From Lachnospiraceae bacterium (lineage in GTDB: Bacteria; Bacillota; Clostridia; Lachnospirales; Lachnospiraceae), in the NCBI GenBank assembly GCA_017436865.1, contig JAFSCH010000083.1:1-43958 (forward strand): a stretch of DNA of 43,958 bases, read 5' to 3'. A program made the position numbers and the translations under genes. Positions 7,675 to 16,767 of this stretch are shown here, in pieces. Within the stretch, counting starts at the first letter, position 1. Each line of letters opens with the position of its first letter. The notes beneath the pieces were generated by a model. That model did no database searches and was not told the origin of the DNA. It saw only the letters and a program-made list of their open reading frames with translations.

Positions 7675-9303
7675 ATGAAAACTTTTAAACCAAAGATTTT
7701 TTCGGTTATGAAAAATTATACGAAAGAACAATTTATTAAAGATGTTATATCAGGTATTATCGTTGCTATTATTGCATTACCACTTTCCATTGCATTCGCA
7801 CTTGGTGCAGGCGTGTCAGCGGAAAAGGGTATCTATGCGGCTATTATTTCGAGTTTAGTAGGGGCTTTTTTAGGAGGAAGCCGTGTTCAGATTTCGGGAC
7901 CTACAGGAGCGTTTATTGTGATTACGCAATCTGTTATTTTGAGTTATGGATTAAATGGTCTTGCGGTTTCTATGATAATGGCTGGTATATTTTTAGTGCT
8001 TCTTGGTGTATTTAAGCTAGGAAGATTGATTAAGTTTATTCCATCACCGATAACGGTAGGGTTTACGGCAGGTATTGGTGTTACTATTTTTACCTTAGAA
8101 GTAAAGGATTTCTTAGGGCTTTCACCAGAATCTATGCCTACAAATTTTTTGGGCAAGTGGGGATATTATCTAAGCCATTTAAATGAAGTGAATTGGCAGT
8201 CTGTCATTTTGGCATTGGTATGTATTGTTATTTTAGTAATATGGCCAAGATTTAATAAAAAGATACCAAATTCTTTAATTGCAATTATTGTAGGAACGGT
8301 AGCGACACAGCTTTTGAATTTGGAAGTGAAGTTGTTGGGAGAGATTCCTAAGTCGCTTGGTGCGCCGGTAGTTCCTGAAATGAGTTTTGATATGATACAA
8401 CAGTTGGTTGCACCAAGTTTTACAATAGCAATTCTTGTTGCAATGCAGGCATTGTTATCAGCGGTTGTAACAGATGGTATTATTAACAGTAGAACAAATT
8501 CACATATGGAACTGATTGCACAAGGTGTTTCGAATATTATACTTGGTTTCTTTGGTTGTATTCCGACCACAGGTGGTGTTGCTAGAGGTGTTCAGAGTGC
8601 TCAGAATGGAGCGAGAACACCAGTTGCGGCTATTGTGCATTCCGTAAGCTTGTTTGTATTTTTGATTGTGTTAATGCCTTTTATTAAGCTTGTTCCATTG
8701 CCAGTACTTGCCGCGATTCTTATGGTAGTGTCTTATAATATGCTGAATCTAAATGTGCTAATTGGCTACTTAAAGAATCCTAAGAGTGATTTAGCGGTAT
8801 TAATTTGTTCCTGTGTGCTTACATTCGCTTTTGACCTTGTATTTGCCATCGAAGTTGGTCTTATCATGGCAGCATTCTTATTTATGAAACGTATGAGTGA
8901 TGTGACAGAGGTGCAGGGCTGGAGATATATTAATGATGAAAATGATCCAGAAAGTCTTACTTTAAGAAAAGTGCCAGCACATACGCTTGTTTATGAAGTG
9001 TCAGGACCGATGTTTTTTGCGGTTTCTGATAAAATCTTAAAAATAACAGGTGAAGCAGATACGAAGTGCATTATTATCCGTATGCGTGGTGTGAACTCCA
9101 TTGATGCTACTGCAATGAATACGCTGGAACAGTTACTTGAGAAATGCAAAAAGAAAGGTATTACATTGATTCTTTCTCATGTAAATGTTCAACCAAGAAA
9201 GCTCATGGATAATGTTGGTTTTACTAGAAAAATCGAAAAATCGAACTTATGTGATAATATAGATAAGGCACTTATGAGAGCAAAAGAGATTGTAGAAGAA
9301 TAG
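7675..9303 (+). CDS. SulP family anion transporter with STAS domain
   Basis: 542 residues. About ten to twelve hydrophobic segments fill residues ~20-410. The conserved first-helix region VISGIIVAIIALPLSIAFALGAGV and the QISGPTGAF motif (residues ~75-84) are SulP hallmarks. A cytosolic STAS domain follows at ~440-540 (CIIIRMRGVNSIDATAMNTLEQLL), as in SulP anion exchangers. Members carry sulfate, bicarbonate, nitrate or other anions; the substrate cannot be read from the sequence. It has its own promoter and terminator and is monocistronic between miaB and mutS. RBS AGAAGGAG is well placed before the ATG. Confidence 0.92.
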   Translation: MKTFKPKIFSVMKNYTKEQFIKDVISGIIVAIIALPLSIAFALGAGVSAEKGIYAAIISSLVGAFLGGSRVQISGPTGAFIVITQSVILSYGLNGLAVSMIMAGIFLVLLGVFKLGRLIKFIPSPITVGFTAGIGVTIFTLEVKDFLGLSPESMPTNFLGKWGYYLSHLNEVNWQSVILALVCIVILVIWPRFNKKIPNSLIAIIVGTVATQLLNLEVKLLGEIPKSLGAPVVPEMSFDMIQQLVAPSFTIAILVAMQALLSAVVTDGIINSRTNSHMELIAQGVSNIILGFFGCIPTTGGVARGVQSAQNGARTPVAAIVHSVSLFVFLIVLMPFIKLVPLPVLAAILMVVSYNMLNLNVLIGYLKNPKSDLAVLICSCVLTFAFDLVFAIEVGLIMAAFLFMKRMSDVTEVQGWRYINDENDPESLTLRKVPAHTLVYEVSGPMFFAVSDKILKITGEADTKCIIIRMRGVNSIDATAMNTLEQLLEKCKKKGITLILSHVNVQPRKLMDNVGFTRKIEKSNLCDNIDKALMRAKEIVEE

Positions 9304-9315
9304 AATGATTGAATA

Positions 9316-9349
9316 TGCATTATGCAACATAAATAAATTACATAATGCA
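9316..9349. repeat. Inverted repeat downstream of sulP-type gene
   Basis: TGCATTATG (9316-9324) and CATAATGCA (9341-9349) are a perfect 9-bp inverted repeat with a 16-bp loop, 12 bp after the stop codon. No T-run follows, so it is not a classical terminator; it may protect the 3' end of the transcript. Confidence 0.55.
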
Positions 9350-9353
9350 CTCT

Positions 9354-9381
9354 TTGAATTTTAATACGTTTGTGTTAGAAT
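9354..9381 (+). promoter_or_regulatory. Putative promoter ahead of a terminator hairpin
   Basis: TTGAAT (9354-9359), a 16-bp spacer and an extended -10 (TG-T-TAGAAT, -10 at 9376-9381). The expected start near 9388 is followed within ~40 nt by a strong terminator hairpin, so the product would be a very short RNA or an attenuated mutS leader. Confidence 0.5.
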
Positions 9382-9400
9382 ACTTAGGAGAAAAACAGAG

Positions 9401-9430
9401 CGGGCAAAAGGATGTTTGCCCGTTTTTTTC
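9401..9430 (+). terminator. Terminator or attenuator before mutS
   Basis: CGGGCAAA (9401-9408) pairs with TTTGCCCG (9415-9422), then a run of seven T. It ends transcripts from the sulP-type gene or from the promoter at 9354. Confidence 0.88.
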
Positions 9431-9457
9431 TCTGCATAGAAAAACATATGTATTTTT

Positions 9458-9466
9458 TGGTATGAT
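9458..9466 (+). promoter_or_regulatory. Extended -10 promoter element of mutS
   Basis: TGGTATGAT (TG at 9458-9459, -10 hexamer TATGAT at 9461-9466). The -35 position holds no good match, as is usual for extended -10 promoters. It lies 24 bp ahead of the mutS start. Confidence 0.5.
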
Positions 9467-9490
9467 ATTACGAAAGGTAAGGTTTAAAAT

Positions 9491-12142
9491 ATGGCTAATT
9501 TAACACCGATGATGCAACAGTACGTGGAGACAAAGAAGCAGTATTCGGACTGTATTTTGTTCTATAGACTCGGTGATTTTTATGAGATGTTCTTTGAGGA
9601 TGCGATTATTGCATCAAGAGAACTGGAGATTACATTGACAGGTAAAGATTGTGGGCTAGAGGAAAGAGCACCTATGTGTGGCATTCCTTATCATGCAGTG
9701 GATACTTATTTGAATAAATTAGTTTCACGGGGCTATAAGGTAGCAATTGGAGAACAGGTAGAAGATCCGAAGCTTGCAAAGGGGCTGGTAAAACGTGAAG
9801 TTGTACGAATCGTAACGCCGGGAACAAATTTAAATGTGCAGGCATTAGAGGAATCTAAGAATAATTATCTGATGTGTATTTCCTGTTTTCAAAATAAAAT
9901 AGGACTTTCTATTGCAGATGTTACAACAGGTGATTTTTATATGACTGAGGTGGAAGGATTGCAGAAGCTTCAGGATGAAATATATAAATATATGCCGACG
10001 GAGATTATCTGTAATGATGCCTTTATGATGAGTGGTTTCGATGTTGATGATTTACGTAATCGTTTAGGTATGGCTGTTTATTCCTTAGAGCCTTGGTATT
10101 TTGATGATGATGGATGTAGAAAATGTCTGATGAATCATTTTAAGGTGAATACATTAGCAGGGCTTGGGGTTGAGGATTTTCCCACAGGAATGATTTCAGC
10201 AGGAGCACTTCTACAGTACCTCTTAGAGACACAAAAGACTTCATTAGAACATTTTACGCACATTACACCATACTTAGCAAGCCGTTTTATGCTTCTTGAC
10301 AGCTCTACTAGAAGAAATTTAGAATTGACAGAAACGTTACGAGAGAAGCAAAAAAGAGGTTCTCTTTTGTGGGTACTTGATAAGACTAAAACGGCTATGG
10401 GTGCAAGACAGCTTAGAAATGATATTGAACAGCCATTGATTAATATGGAGGATATCAATGATAGGCTCGATACGATAGAACAGTTATGTAAGAATTCGGT
10501 GTCAAGAGATGAGATTCGTGAATACTTAAATCCAATTTATGATTTAGAGAGATTGTTAGGCAAGGTAAGCTATAAGTCGGCTAATCCAAGAGATTTGATT
10601 GCTTTTGCTAATTCTATGGAAATGTTACCGCATATTAAAACGGTATTAAAAGAATTTGATGCGAAGTTACTTCAGGAAATTGACCAGCAAATAGATGGTT
10701 TGGAAGATTTATGCCATTTAATTAAGAATGCTATTTGTGAAGAGCCGCCGATTATGATTCGTGAGGGTGGTATTATTCGTAATGGATTTGATGAAGATAT
10801 TGATATGCTCAGAAAAGCGAAAACAGATGGAAAAACATGGCTTGCACAGCTTGAAGAAGAGGATAGAGAGCGAACAGGTATTAAGAATCTGAAGGTAAAA
10901 TATAACAAAGTATTTGGTTATTATTTTGAGGTTACGAATTCGTATAAAGATTTGGTTCCTGACGATTATGTTAGGAAGCAGACTTTGGTGAATGCGGAAC
11001 GTTATACAACACCAAAACTAAAAGAATTAGAAGATACCATTTTAAATGCAGAGGACAAGCTTAATACATTGGAATATGATCTTTTCTGCAAGATTCGTGA
11101 TGAGATAGCAGGGCAATTAGAGCGTATTCAGAAAACAGCAAAAGCGGTTGCAAGACTTGATGTTTTTGCGTCTCTTTCCGCAGTTGCAGAGCAGAATCAT
11201 TATGTACGTCCTTCTTTAAATGAAAAGGGTATTATTGACATTAAAGATGGCAGACATCCTGTTGTAGAAAATATGATTGATCATGATATGTTTGTATCAA
11301 ATGATACCTTTTTAAATAACACCAATCATTGTATTGCGGTTATTACAGGGCCGAATATGGCTGGTAAGTCTACCTATATGCGTCAGTCGGCGTTAATTGT
11401 ACTCATGGCACAGCTTGGAAGCTTTGTTCCTGCAAAAAGTGCTAATATTGGTATTGTAGACCGTATATTTACCAGAGTCGGTGCTTCGGATGACCTTGCA
11501 AGCGGTCAAAGTACCTTTATGGTAGAAATGAATGAGGTTGCCAATATTCTAAGAAATGCAACTTCTAAGAGTTTGCTGGTATTGGATGAAATCGGGCGAG
11601 GAACGTCAACTTTTGATGGACTTAGTATTGCTTGGGCCGTTATCGAGCATATCAGTAATAAACGCATTCTTGGTGCAAAGACCTTATTTGCAACGCATTA
11701 TCATGAGCTTACAGAGCTTGAAGGTAAAATGAATAATGTAAATAACTATTGTATTGCAGTTAAGGAAAAAGGTGACGATATTGTCTTTTTGAGAAAGATT
11801 GTAAAGGGTGGCGCAGACCGAAGCTATGGTATTCAGGTAGCTAAGCTTGCAGGGGTTCCGGATATGGTTATTGACCGTGCAAAAGAGATAGCAGAGCAGT
11901 TAAGTGATAATGATATTACGGAAAAGGTTCAGAGTATTGCAGTAGACAATAAAGGAAACGAGCGAAAAAAGCAAAAGCAGGTGCTTGATGATATTGCGAT
12001 GGGGCAGATGTCTTTATTTGATACCGTAAAGGATGAGGATATTATCAATGAATTAAAAGAGATTGATATTTCTAATCTGACACCAATGGAGGCGATGAAT
12101 ACACTTTATCGTTTACAGAATAAGTTAAATAACCGGTGGTAA
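9491..12142 (+). CDS. mutS: DNA mismatch repair ATPase MutS
   Basis: 883 residues, full family length. Domain I has the mismatch-sensing loop FYRLGDFYEMFFEDA (the Phe-x-Glu motif). Connector, lever and clamp domains follow. The ATPase domain has Walker A GPNMAGKST (~619-627), the ABC-like signature region ASGQSTFMVEM, Walker B LLVLDEIGRGTSTFDG and the switch ATHYHEL. Near the C-terminus, MGQMSLFD resembles the sliding-clamp binding motif of MutS proteins. MutS recognises mispairs and recruits MutL, encoded 113 bp downstream. Start ATG has RBS AAAGGTAAGG. Confidence 0.97.
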   Translation: MANLTPMMQQYVETKKQYSDCILFYRLGDFYEMFFEDAIIASRELEITLTGKDCGLEERAPMCGIPYHAVDTYLNKLVSRGYKVAIGEQVEDPKLAKGLVKREVVRIVTPGTNLNVQALEESKNNYLMCISCFQNKIGLSIADVTTGDFYMTEVEGLQKLQDEIYKYMPTEIICNDAFMMSGFDVDDLRNRLGMAVYSLEPWYFDDDGCRKCLMNHFKVNTLAGLGVEDFPTGMISAGALLQYLLETQKTSLEHFTHITPYLASRFMLLDSSTRRNLELTETLREKQKRGSLLWVLDKTKTAMGARQLRNDIEQPLINMEDINDRLDTIEQLCKNSVSRDEIREYLNPIYDLERLLGKVSYKSANPRDLIAFANSMEMLPHIKTVLKEFDAKLLQEIDQQIDGLEDLCHLIKNAICEEPPIMIREGGIIRNGFDEDIDMLRKAKTDGKTWLAQLEEEDRERTGIKNLKVKYNKVFGYYFEVTNSYKDLVPDDYVRKQTLVNAERYTTPKLKELEDTILNAEDKLNTLEYDLFCKIRDEIAGQLERIQKTAKAVARLDVFASLSAVAEQNHYVRPSLNEKGIIDIKDGRHPVVENMIDHDMFVSNDTFLNNTNHCIAVITGPNMAGKSTYMRQSALIVLMAQLGSFVPAKSANIGIVDRIFTRVGASDDLASGQSTFMVEMNEVANILRNATSKSLLVLDEIGRGTSTFDGLSIAWAVIEHISNKRILGAKTLFATHYHELTELEGKMNNVNNYCIAVKEKGDDIVFLRKIVKGGADRSYGIQVAKLAGVPDMVIDRAKEIAEQLSDNDITEKVQSIAVDNKGNERKKQKQVLDDIAMGQMSLFDTVKDEDIINELKEIDISNLTPMEAMNTLYRLQNKLNNRW

Positions 12143-12178
12143 ACAATTTTGAAAAAACTTATATGGTAGTTTTTTTAT

Positions 12179-12197
12179 GAATGAACAAAGTTCATTC
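12179..12197. repeat. Perfect inverted repeat in mutS-mutL spacer
   Basis: GAATGAAC (12179-12186), loop AAA, GTTCATTC (12190-12197). It follows a T-run rather than preceding one, so it is not a forward terminator. About 20 bp downstream is CAAATTCGCAG, an 11-mer that recurs after the hairpin in the mutL-miaA spacer. Confidence 0.55.
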
Positions 12198-12255
12198 TGC
12201 AAATATTGCGTATAAATGCAAATTCGCAGGTAATGAAAGGGGGAGAGGATAGTAT

Positions 12256-14277
12256 ATGGCAGAGATTCATGTACTGGATGATAATACGATAGATAAGATT
12301 GCTGCGGGTGAGGTTGTAGAACGTCCCTCAAGTGTTGTGAAGGAGCTTGTTGAGAATGCCATGGATGCAGGGGCAACTGCAATTACGGTTGAAATCAAGG
12401 AAGGTGGTATTGAATTTATTCGTGTCACGGATAATGGTGGAGGTATTGAGAGAACACAAGTGCGAAATGCTTTTTTACGTCATGCTACGAGTAAAATCAG
12501 TCAGGTAACAGATTTACAGACCCTACAGAGTCTTGGCTTTCGTGGCGAGGCACTTTCAAGTATTGCGGCCGTTTCTAAAGTAGAGATTGTAACAAAGACT
12601 TCAGGTGATATGACAGGAATACGCTATTGCCTTGAGGGTGGAAGAGAAACGGAGTTTGAAGAGGTTGGAGCTCCTGATGGAACAACCTTTATTGTAAGAA
12701 ATTTGTTCTTTAATACGCCGGTAAGAAGAAAGTTCTTAAAAACTGCTATGACAGAAGGAAGCTATATAACAGACCTTTTGGAGCACCTTGCTTTGTCGAA
12801 ACCGGAAATTTCTTTCAAATATGTGTTGAATGGTCAGACGAAGTTTTTTACGAATGGAGATGGCGATTTAAAGGCAATTATTTATCGAATCTTTGGAAGA
12901 GATATTGCAAATGAAATGATGCCATTTCAGATTGTAGACCAAGAGCTTGTATTAGAAGGTTTTTTAGGAAAACCGACGCTAAACAGAGCAAATAGAAATT
13001 TTGAAAATTACTTTGTAAATGGTCGTTTTGTTAAGAGTAAAATATTGTCAAAGGCGATTGAAGAAGGCTATCAGTCTTATCTTATGCAACATAGATATCC
13101 GTTCTGTGTGATACATATTACCGTGCCAACAGGAGATGTTGATGTAAATGTACATCCGACCAAGATGGAGGTTCGTTTTTCAAATCAGAATAGTGTATAT
13201 CGTATGATATCACAAAATATTTCTGAATTTCTTGCGACACAGGAGATGATACCAGAAGCAGATTTGGGAATAGATGAGAAAAAAACGGATAATAAACCCG
13301 AAAAAATAGAGGCACCTGAGCCGTTTGAAAAAACGCGTATGCAAGAACAGCTTCTTCGAGAAGAAAGTAGCTATAATCATGCGGGAGGAAAGGCTACAAA
13401 ACATGAAGAAGTTGGGCAGTTCCTATTCAATAATAAAGTTGCATATAATAGAGAGGAAACAAAGAAAGAGTTGCCAGAGCCGAAAGAGGATGTTTTTTTT
13501 GAAGATAACAGAGAACAACCTGTGAAACAGGAAGTGACTCCTATAGTGGAAAAGACCTCTCTTTTGCAGAAAATCTTAGGTGGAGAAAAAGAGCCTGACA
13601 GAAGCAGTACAGGTATTATTAAGGCAAAGGAACATATTATTATTGAAAAGCCGGAACAACTTAATTTCTTTGATGAAAAGATATTAACACGAGAGGCAAA
13701 AGAAGAATATCGGATTATTGGTCAGGTTTTTGAAACCTATTGGATAATAGAATATAGAGATAAGCTCTTAATCATTGACCAGCATGCGGCACATGAGAAG
13801 GTAAAGTATGAACAGATACTAAAAAAAGTAGAAAATCATGAGATTTTGTCGCAGACCTTAACGCCACCGATTATTATTAGTGTGACACCAAAGGAAGCGG
13901 ATATTATTCATCAATATAATACGTATTTTGAAGAATTAGGGTTTCAGATAGAGGATTTTGGAATGAATGCTTATGCAATCAGAGGAATTCCGTATGATTT
14001 ATTTGGTTATGAAGTAAAAGAATTGTTTGAAACAATATTGACAGAAATGTCAGAAAATCCAGTCCGCGGTGTTCCGCAGATTATCCGTGAAAAGATTGCG
14101 TCTATGGCATGCAAGGCAGCAGTAAAAGGCAATAATTTTATGACTTATGAGGAAGCAGATACTTTGATAGAACAGCTTTTGAGTCTTGAGAATCCATACA
14201 ATTGTCCGCATGGAAGACCAACCATTGTTACGATGTCAAAATATGAAATGGAGAAGAAGTTTAAGAGAATAGTGTAA
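12256..14277 (+). CDS. mutL: DNA mismatch repair protein MutL with endonuclease domain
   Basis: 673 residues. The GHKL ATPase half has IDKIAAGEVVERPSSVVKEL, the N-box asparagine in VENAMDAGA, DNGGGI, RHATSKI and GFRGEALSSIAAV. A poorly conserved acidic linker (~340-470) follows. The C-terminal dimerisation domain has the metal-binding endonuclease motif DQHAAHEKVKYE (D508), ACKAAVKGNN and CPHGRPT, and ends FKRIV. This is the nicking type of MutL found in bacteria without MutH, which fits the absence of mutH here. RBS AAAGGGGGAGAGG precedes the ATG. It works with the adjacent mutS product. Confidence 0.96.
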   Translation: MAEIHVLDDNTIDKIAAGEVVERPSSVVKELVENAMDAGATAITVEIKEGGIEFIRVTDNGGGIERTQVRNAFLRHATSKISQVTDLQTLQSLGFRGEALSSIAAVSKVEIVTKTSGDMTGIRYCLEGGRETEFEEVGAPDGTTFIVRNLFFNTPVRRKFLKTAMTEGSYITDLLEHLALSKPEISFKYVLNGQTKFFTNGDGDLKAIIYRIFGRDIANEMMPFQIVDQELVLEGFLGKPTLNRANRNFENYFVNGRFVKSKILSKAIEEGYQSYLMQHRYPFCVIHITVPTGDVDVNVHPTKMEVRFSNQNSVYRMISQNISEFLATQEMIPEADLGIDEKKTDNKPEKIEAPEPFEKTRMQEQLLREESSYNHAGGKATKHEEVGQFLFNNKVAYNREETKKELPEPKEDVFFEDNREQPVKQEVTPIVEKTSLLQKILGGEKEPDRSSTGIIKAKEHIIIEKPEQLNFFDEKILTREAKEEYRIIGQVFETYWIIEYRDKLLIIDQHAAHEKVKYEQILKKVENHEILSQTLTPPIIISVTPKEADIIHQYNTYFEELGFQIEDFGMNAYAIRGIPYDLFGYEVKELFETILTEMSENPVRGVPQIIREKIASMACKAAVKGNNFMTYEEADTLIEQLLSLENPYNCPHGRPTIVTMSKYEMEKKFKRIV

Positions 14278-14307
14278 AAAATCCATAGACGGAAGAATTT
14301 TTACACG

Positions 14308-14334
14308 GCAAATTTGTGCAAAGCACAAATTCGC
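14308..14334. repeat. Inverted repeat in mutL-miaA spacer
   Basis: AATTTGTGC (14311-14319), loop AAA, GCACAAATT (14323-14331), with an outer GC/GC pair beyond one mismatch. It is followed by CGCAG and has no T-run. Its architecture (perfect stem, AAA loop, CAAATTCGCAG) matches the hairpin ahead of mutL. Confidence 0.55.
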
Positions 14335-14366
14335 AGAGCTTGAATATAATAAGGGATTAATATAAT

Positions 14367-15311
14367 ATGAAAAAGCCATTGATAATATTAACAGGCCCTA
14401 CGGCAGCAGGGAAAACAAAGCTGTCGATTGCACTTGCAAAGGCATTAAACGGTGAGATTATCTCTGCAGATTCCATGCAGGTGTACCGCTATATGGATAT
14501 AGGTTCTGCTAAAATTAAGTCAGAAGAAATGGACGGAGTTCCACATCATTTGGTTGACGTGTTAGAACCTATGGATGATTTTAATGTTGTTATGTTTCAG
14601 AAATATGCAAAGGAAGCTATGGAGAAAGTATATGCCAGAGGAAAAGTTCCAATTTTAGTAGGAGGAACTGGTTTCTATATTCAGTCGGTTTTGTATGATA
14701 TTGATTTTACAGAAAATGATGAGAATACTGAGCTTCGTAGGGAATTGGAAACTTTGGCTCAGGAAAAAGGTGCGCAGTATCTTCATGATTTGTTAAAAGA
14801 GTGTGATCCAAAGGCAGCGGAAGAGATTCATGCAAATAATATAAAACGTGTGATTCGTGCAATTGAATATAACAGACAGACAGGTGGAAAAATTTCTGAA
14901 CATAATGAAACAGAACGTCAGAAGGAATCACCGTATGCTTCGTGTTATTTTGTTTTGACGGATGAAAGAGCTCATTTGTATCAGAATATTGATAAACGTG
15001 TTGATATTATGTTGGAGGAAGGGCTTGTAGACGAGGTAAAGCATTTGCTTGAAATGGGGTGTAAACGTGAGTCAACCGCAATGCAAGGTTTGGGTTATAA
15101 GGAGATTATTGCCTATCTTCTTGGTGAGATTACCTTAGAAGAAGCGGTATATCTTATTAAGCGTGACACCAGACATTTTGCAAAAAGACAGCTTACTTGG
15201 TTTCGTAGAGAAAGAGATGTTATTTGGGTAGAAAAAGATAAATTTGCCTATGATGACAAAAAGATGTTACAATATATGATTGAATGTTTTACTAAAGAAA
15301 CAGAGAAATAG
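14367..15311 (+). CDS. miaA: tRNA dimethylallyltransferase MiaA
   Basis: 314 residues. P-loop GPTAAGKT at 9-16, then the catalytic and DMAPP-binding stretch ISADSMQVYRYMDIGSAK, PHHLVDVLEP, GGTGFY, and the C-terminal GLGYKEI and RQLTWFR motifs. It transfers a dimethylallyl group to N6 of A37 in tRNAs reading UNN codons; MiaB, encoded upstream, then methylthiolates the product. It lies downstream of mutSL as in many Firmicutes; in Bacillus subtilis hfq follows miaA, but no hfq is present here. Confidence 0.96.
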   Translation: MKKPLIILTGPTAAGKTKLSIALAKALNGEIISADSMQVYRYMDIGSAKIKSEEMDGVPHHLVDVLEPMDDFNVVMFQKYAKEAMEKVYARGKVPILVGGTGFYIQSVLYDIDFTENDENTELRRELETLAQEKGAQYLHDLLKECDPKAAEEIHANNIKRVIRAIEYNRQTGGKISEHNETERQKESPYASCYFVLTDERAHLYQNIDKRVDIMLEEGLVDEVKHLLEMGCKRESTAMQGLGYKEIIAYLLGEITLEEAVYLIKRDTRHFAKRQLTWFRRERDVIWVEKDKFAYDDKKMLQYMIECFTKETEK

Positions 15312-15334
15312 TGGAAAGGCATGGTAATAAAATC

Positions 15335-16621
15335 ATGAAACAGATGATAAAGGATATGTATAAGCAAATGGGCATCTCAGAAGAGGTATTTGCGTTCTGC
15401 GAAGAGATTTTAGATAGCTTGGCAGAAAGATTTGCGGAAATTGATAAAACAGCAGAGTATAATCAAATGAAGGTTGTAAAGGCAATGCAGGACAATAAGG
15501 TAAGTGAGGCCTGCTTACTTGGAACAACTGGATATGGATATAATGATATGGGAAGAGAGACATTAGAGGCAGTATATGCTTCCATTTTCCATGCTGAAGA
15601 TGCTTTAGTACGTCCGCAGATTACATGTGGAACACATGCACTTGCACTTGCATTAATGAGTAATCTCCGCCCAGGAGATGAATTGCTTTCACCGGTTGGT
15701 AAGCCATATGATACCTTAGAAGAGGTTATTGGAATCAGACCATCGAAGGGTTCCTTAAGAGAATATGGTATCACATATAGCCAGGTTGATTTATTAGAAG
15801 ATGGTAGCTTTGACTATGAAAATATCAAAAAGGCAATGAATGAAAAAACAAAGCTCGTAACAATTCAGCGTTCCAAAGGTTATCAGACAAGACCAACTCT
15901 GTCAGTAACAAGAATTGGTGAACTTATTTCCTTTATCAAAGGAATAAAGCCGGATGTTATCTGTATGGTAGATAACTGTTATGGTGAATTTGTAGAGTGT
16001 ATGGAGCCAACGGATGTTGGAGCGGATATGGTTGTTGGTTCGTTGATTAAGAATCCGGGCGGTGGATTGGCACCAATTGGTGGATATATTGCAGGAAAGA
16101 AAGAATGTGTAGAAAATGCTGCTTTTCGCCTGACATCTCCGGGACTTGGAAAAGAAGTAGGAGCTTCTCTTGGAGTATTAAAAGATTTCTATCAAGGATT
16201 GTTCTTGGCGCCTACTGTAACAGCAGGGGCATTGAAGGGAGCTATCTTTGCTGCAAATATTTATGAGAAGCTTGGATTCCGTGTAGTACCTAACAGTACA
16301 GAAACAAGACACGATATTATTCAGGCTGTGGAATTTGGTAAGCCGGAGGGTGTGATTGCATTTTGTAAGGGAATACAGGCAGCAGCGCCGGTTGACAGCT
16401 TTGTAACACCAGAACCATGGGATATGCCGGGATATGACAGTCCTGTTATTATGGCAGCAGGTGCTTTTGTAGCTGGTTCTTCGATTGAACTTAGTGCTGA
16501 TGGCCCAATTAAACCACCCTATGCTGTTTATTTCCAAGGTGGATTAACTTATGAACATGCAAAATTTGGCATTATGAAAACCTTGCAGGAGGTTGTAAAT
16601 GCTGGAATTGCAGCGTTGTAA
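15335..16621 (+). CDS. Methionine gamma-lyase-like PLP enzyme (YnbB / 'aluminium resistance' family)
   Basis: 428 residues from the ATG at 15335. A GTG at 15311 overlapping the miaA stop is an alternative, but homologous proteins begin close to DMYKQMGISEEV and neither start has an ideal ribosome binding site. The fold-type I PLP core shows ITCGTHALALALM (cofactor phosphate region), DNCYGEFVE (the Asp that binds the pyridine nitrogen) and GSLIKNPGGGLAPIGGYIAG, whose Lys is the expected Schiff-base residue. It belongs to the Met_gamma_lyase family; in Bacillus subtilis the homologue ynbB also lies downstream of miaA. The true substrate is unproven in this family. Confidence 0.88.
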   Translation: MKQMIKDMYKQMGISEEVFAFCEEILDSLAERFAEIDKTAEYNQMKVVKAMQDNKVSEACLLGTTGYGYNDMGRETLEAVYASIFHAEDALVRPQITCGTHALALALMSNLRPGDELLSPVGKPYDTLEEVIGIRPSKGSLREYGITYSQVDLLEDGSFDYENIKKAMNEKTKLVTIQRSKGYQTRPTLSVTRIGELISFIKGIKPDVICMVDNCYGEFVECMEPTDVGADMVVGSLIKNPGGGLAPIGGYIAGKKECVENAAFRLTSPGLGKEVGASLGVLKDFYQGLFLAPTVTAGALKGAIFAANIYEKLGFRVVPNSTETRHDIIQAVEFGKPEGVIAFCKGIQAAAPVDSFVTPEPWDMPGYDSPVIMAAGAFVAGSSIELSADGPIKPPYAVYFQGGLTYEHAKFGIMKTLQEVVNAGIAAL

Positions 16622-16679
16622 TAACAAGAAAAAGACATATTTCTACAAGAGTGGGTCGAAAAAAAACTAATGTTTTTGG

Positions 16680-16708
16680 TGTACAGACTCTTTTGGGTGT
16701 GGTAATAT
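16680..16708 (+). promoter_or_regulatory. Putative promoter of radC
   Basis: TGTACA (16680-16685), a 17-bp spacer and an extended -10 TG-G-TAATAT (hexamer 16703-16708). No terminator is evident between the preceding PLP enzyme gene and here, so readthrough may add to radC expression. Confidence 0.5.
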
Positions 16709-16767
16709 AACTATGGTCTTGGATAAATTTTATGTCATTTTGTCTGGAGAGACATAAAATTGTAAAA

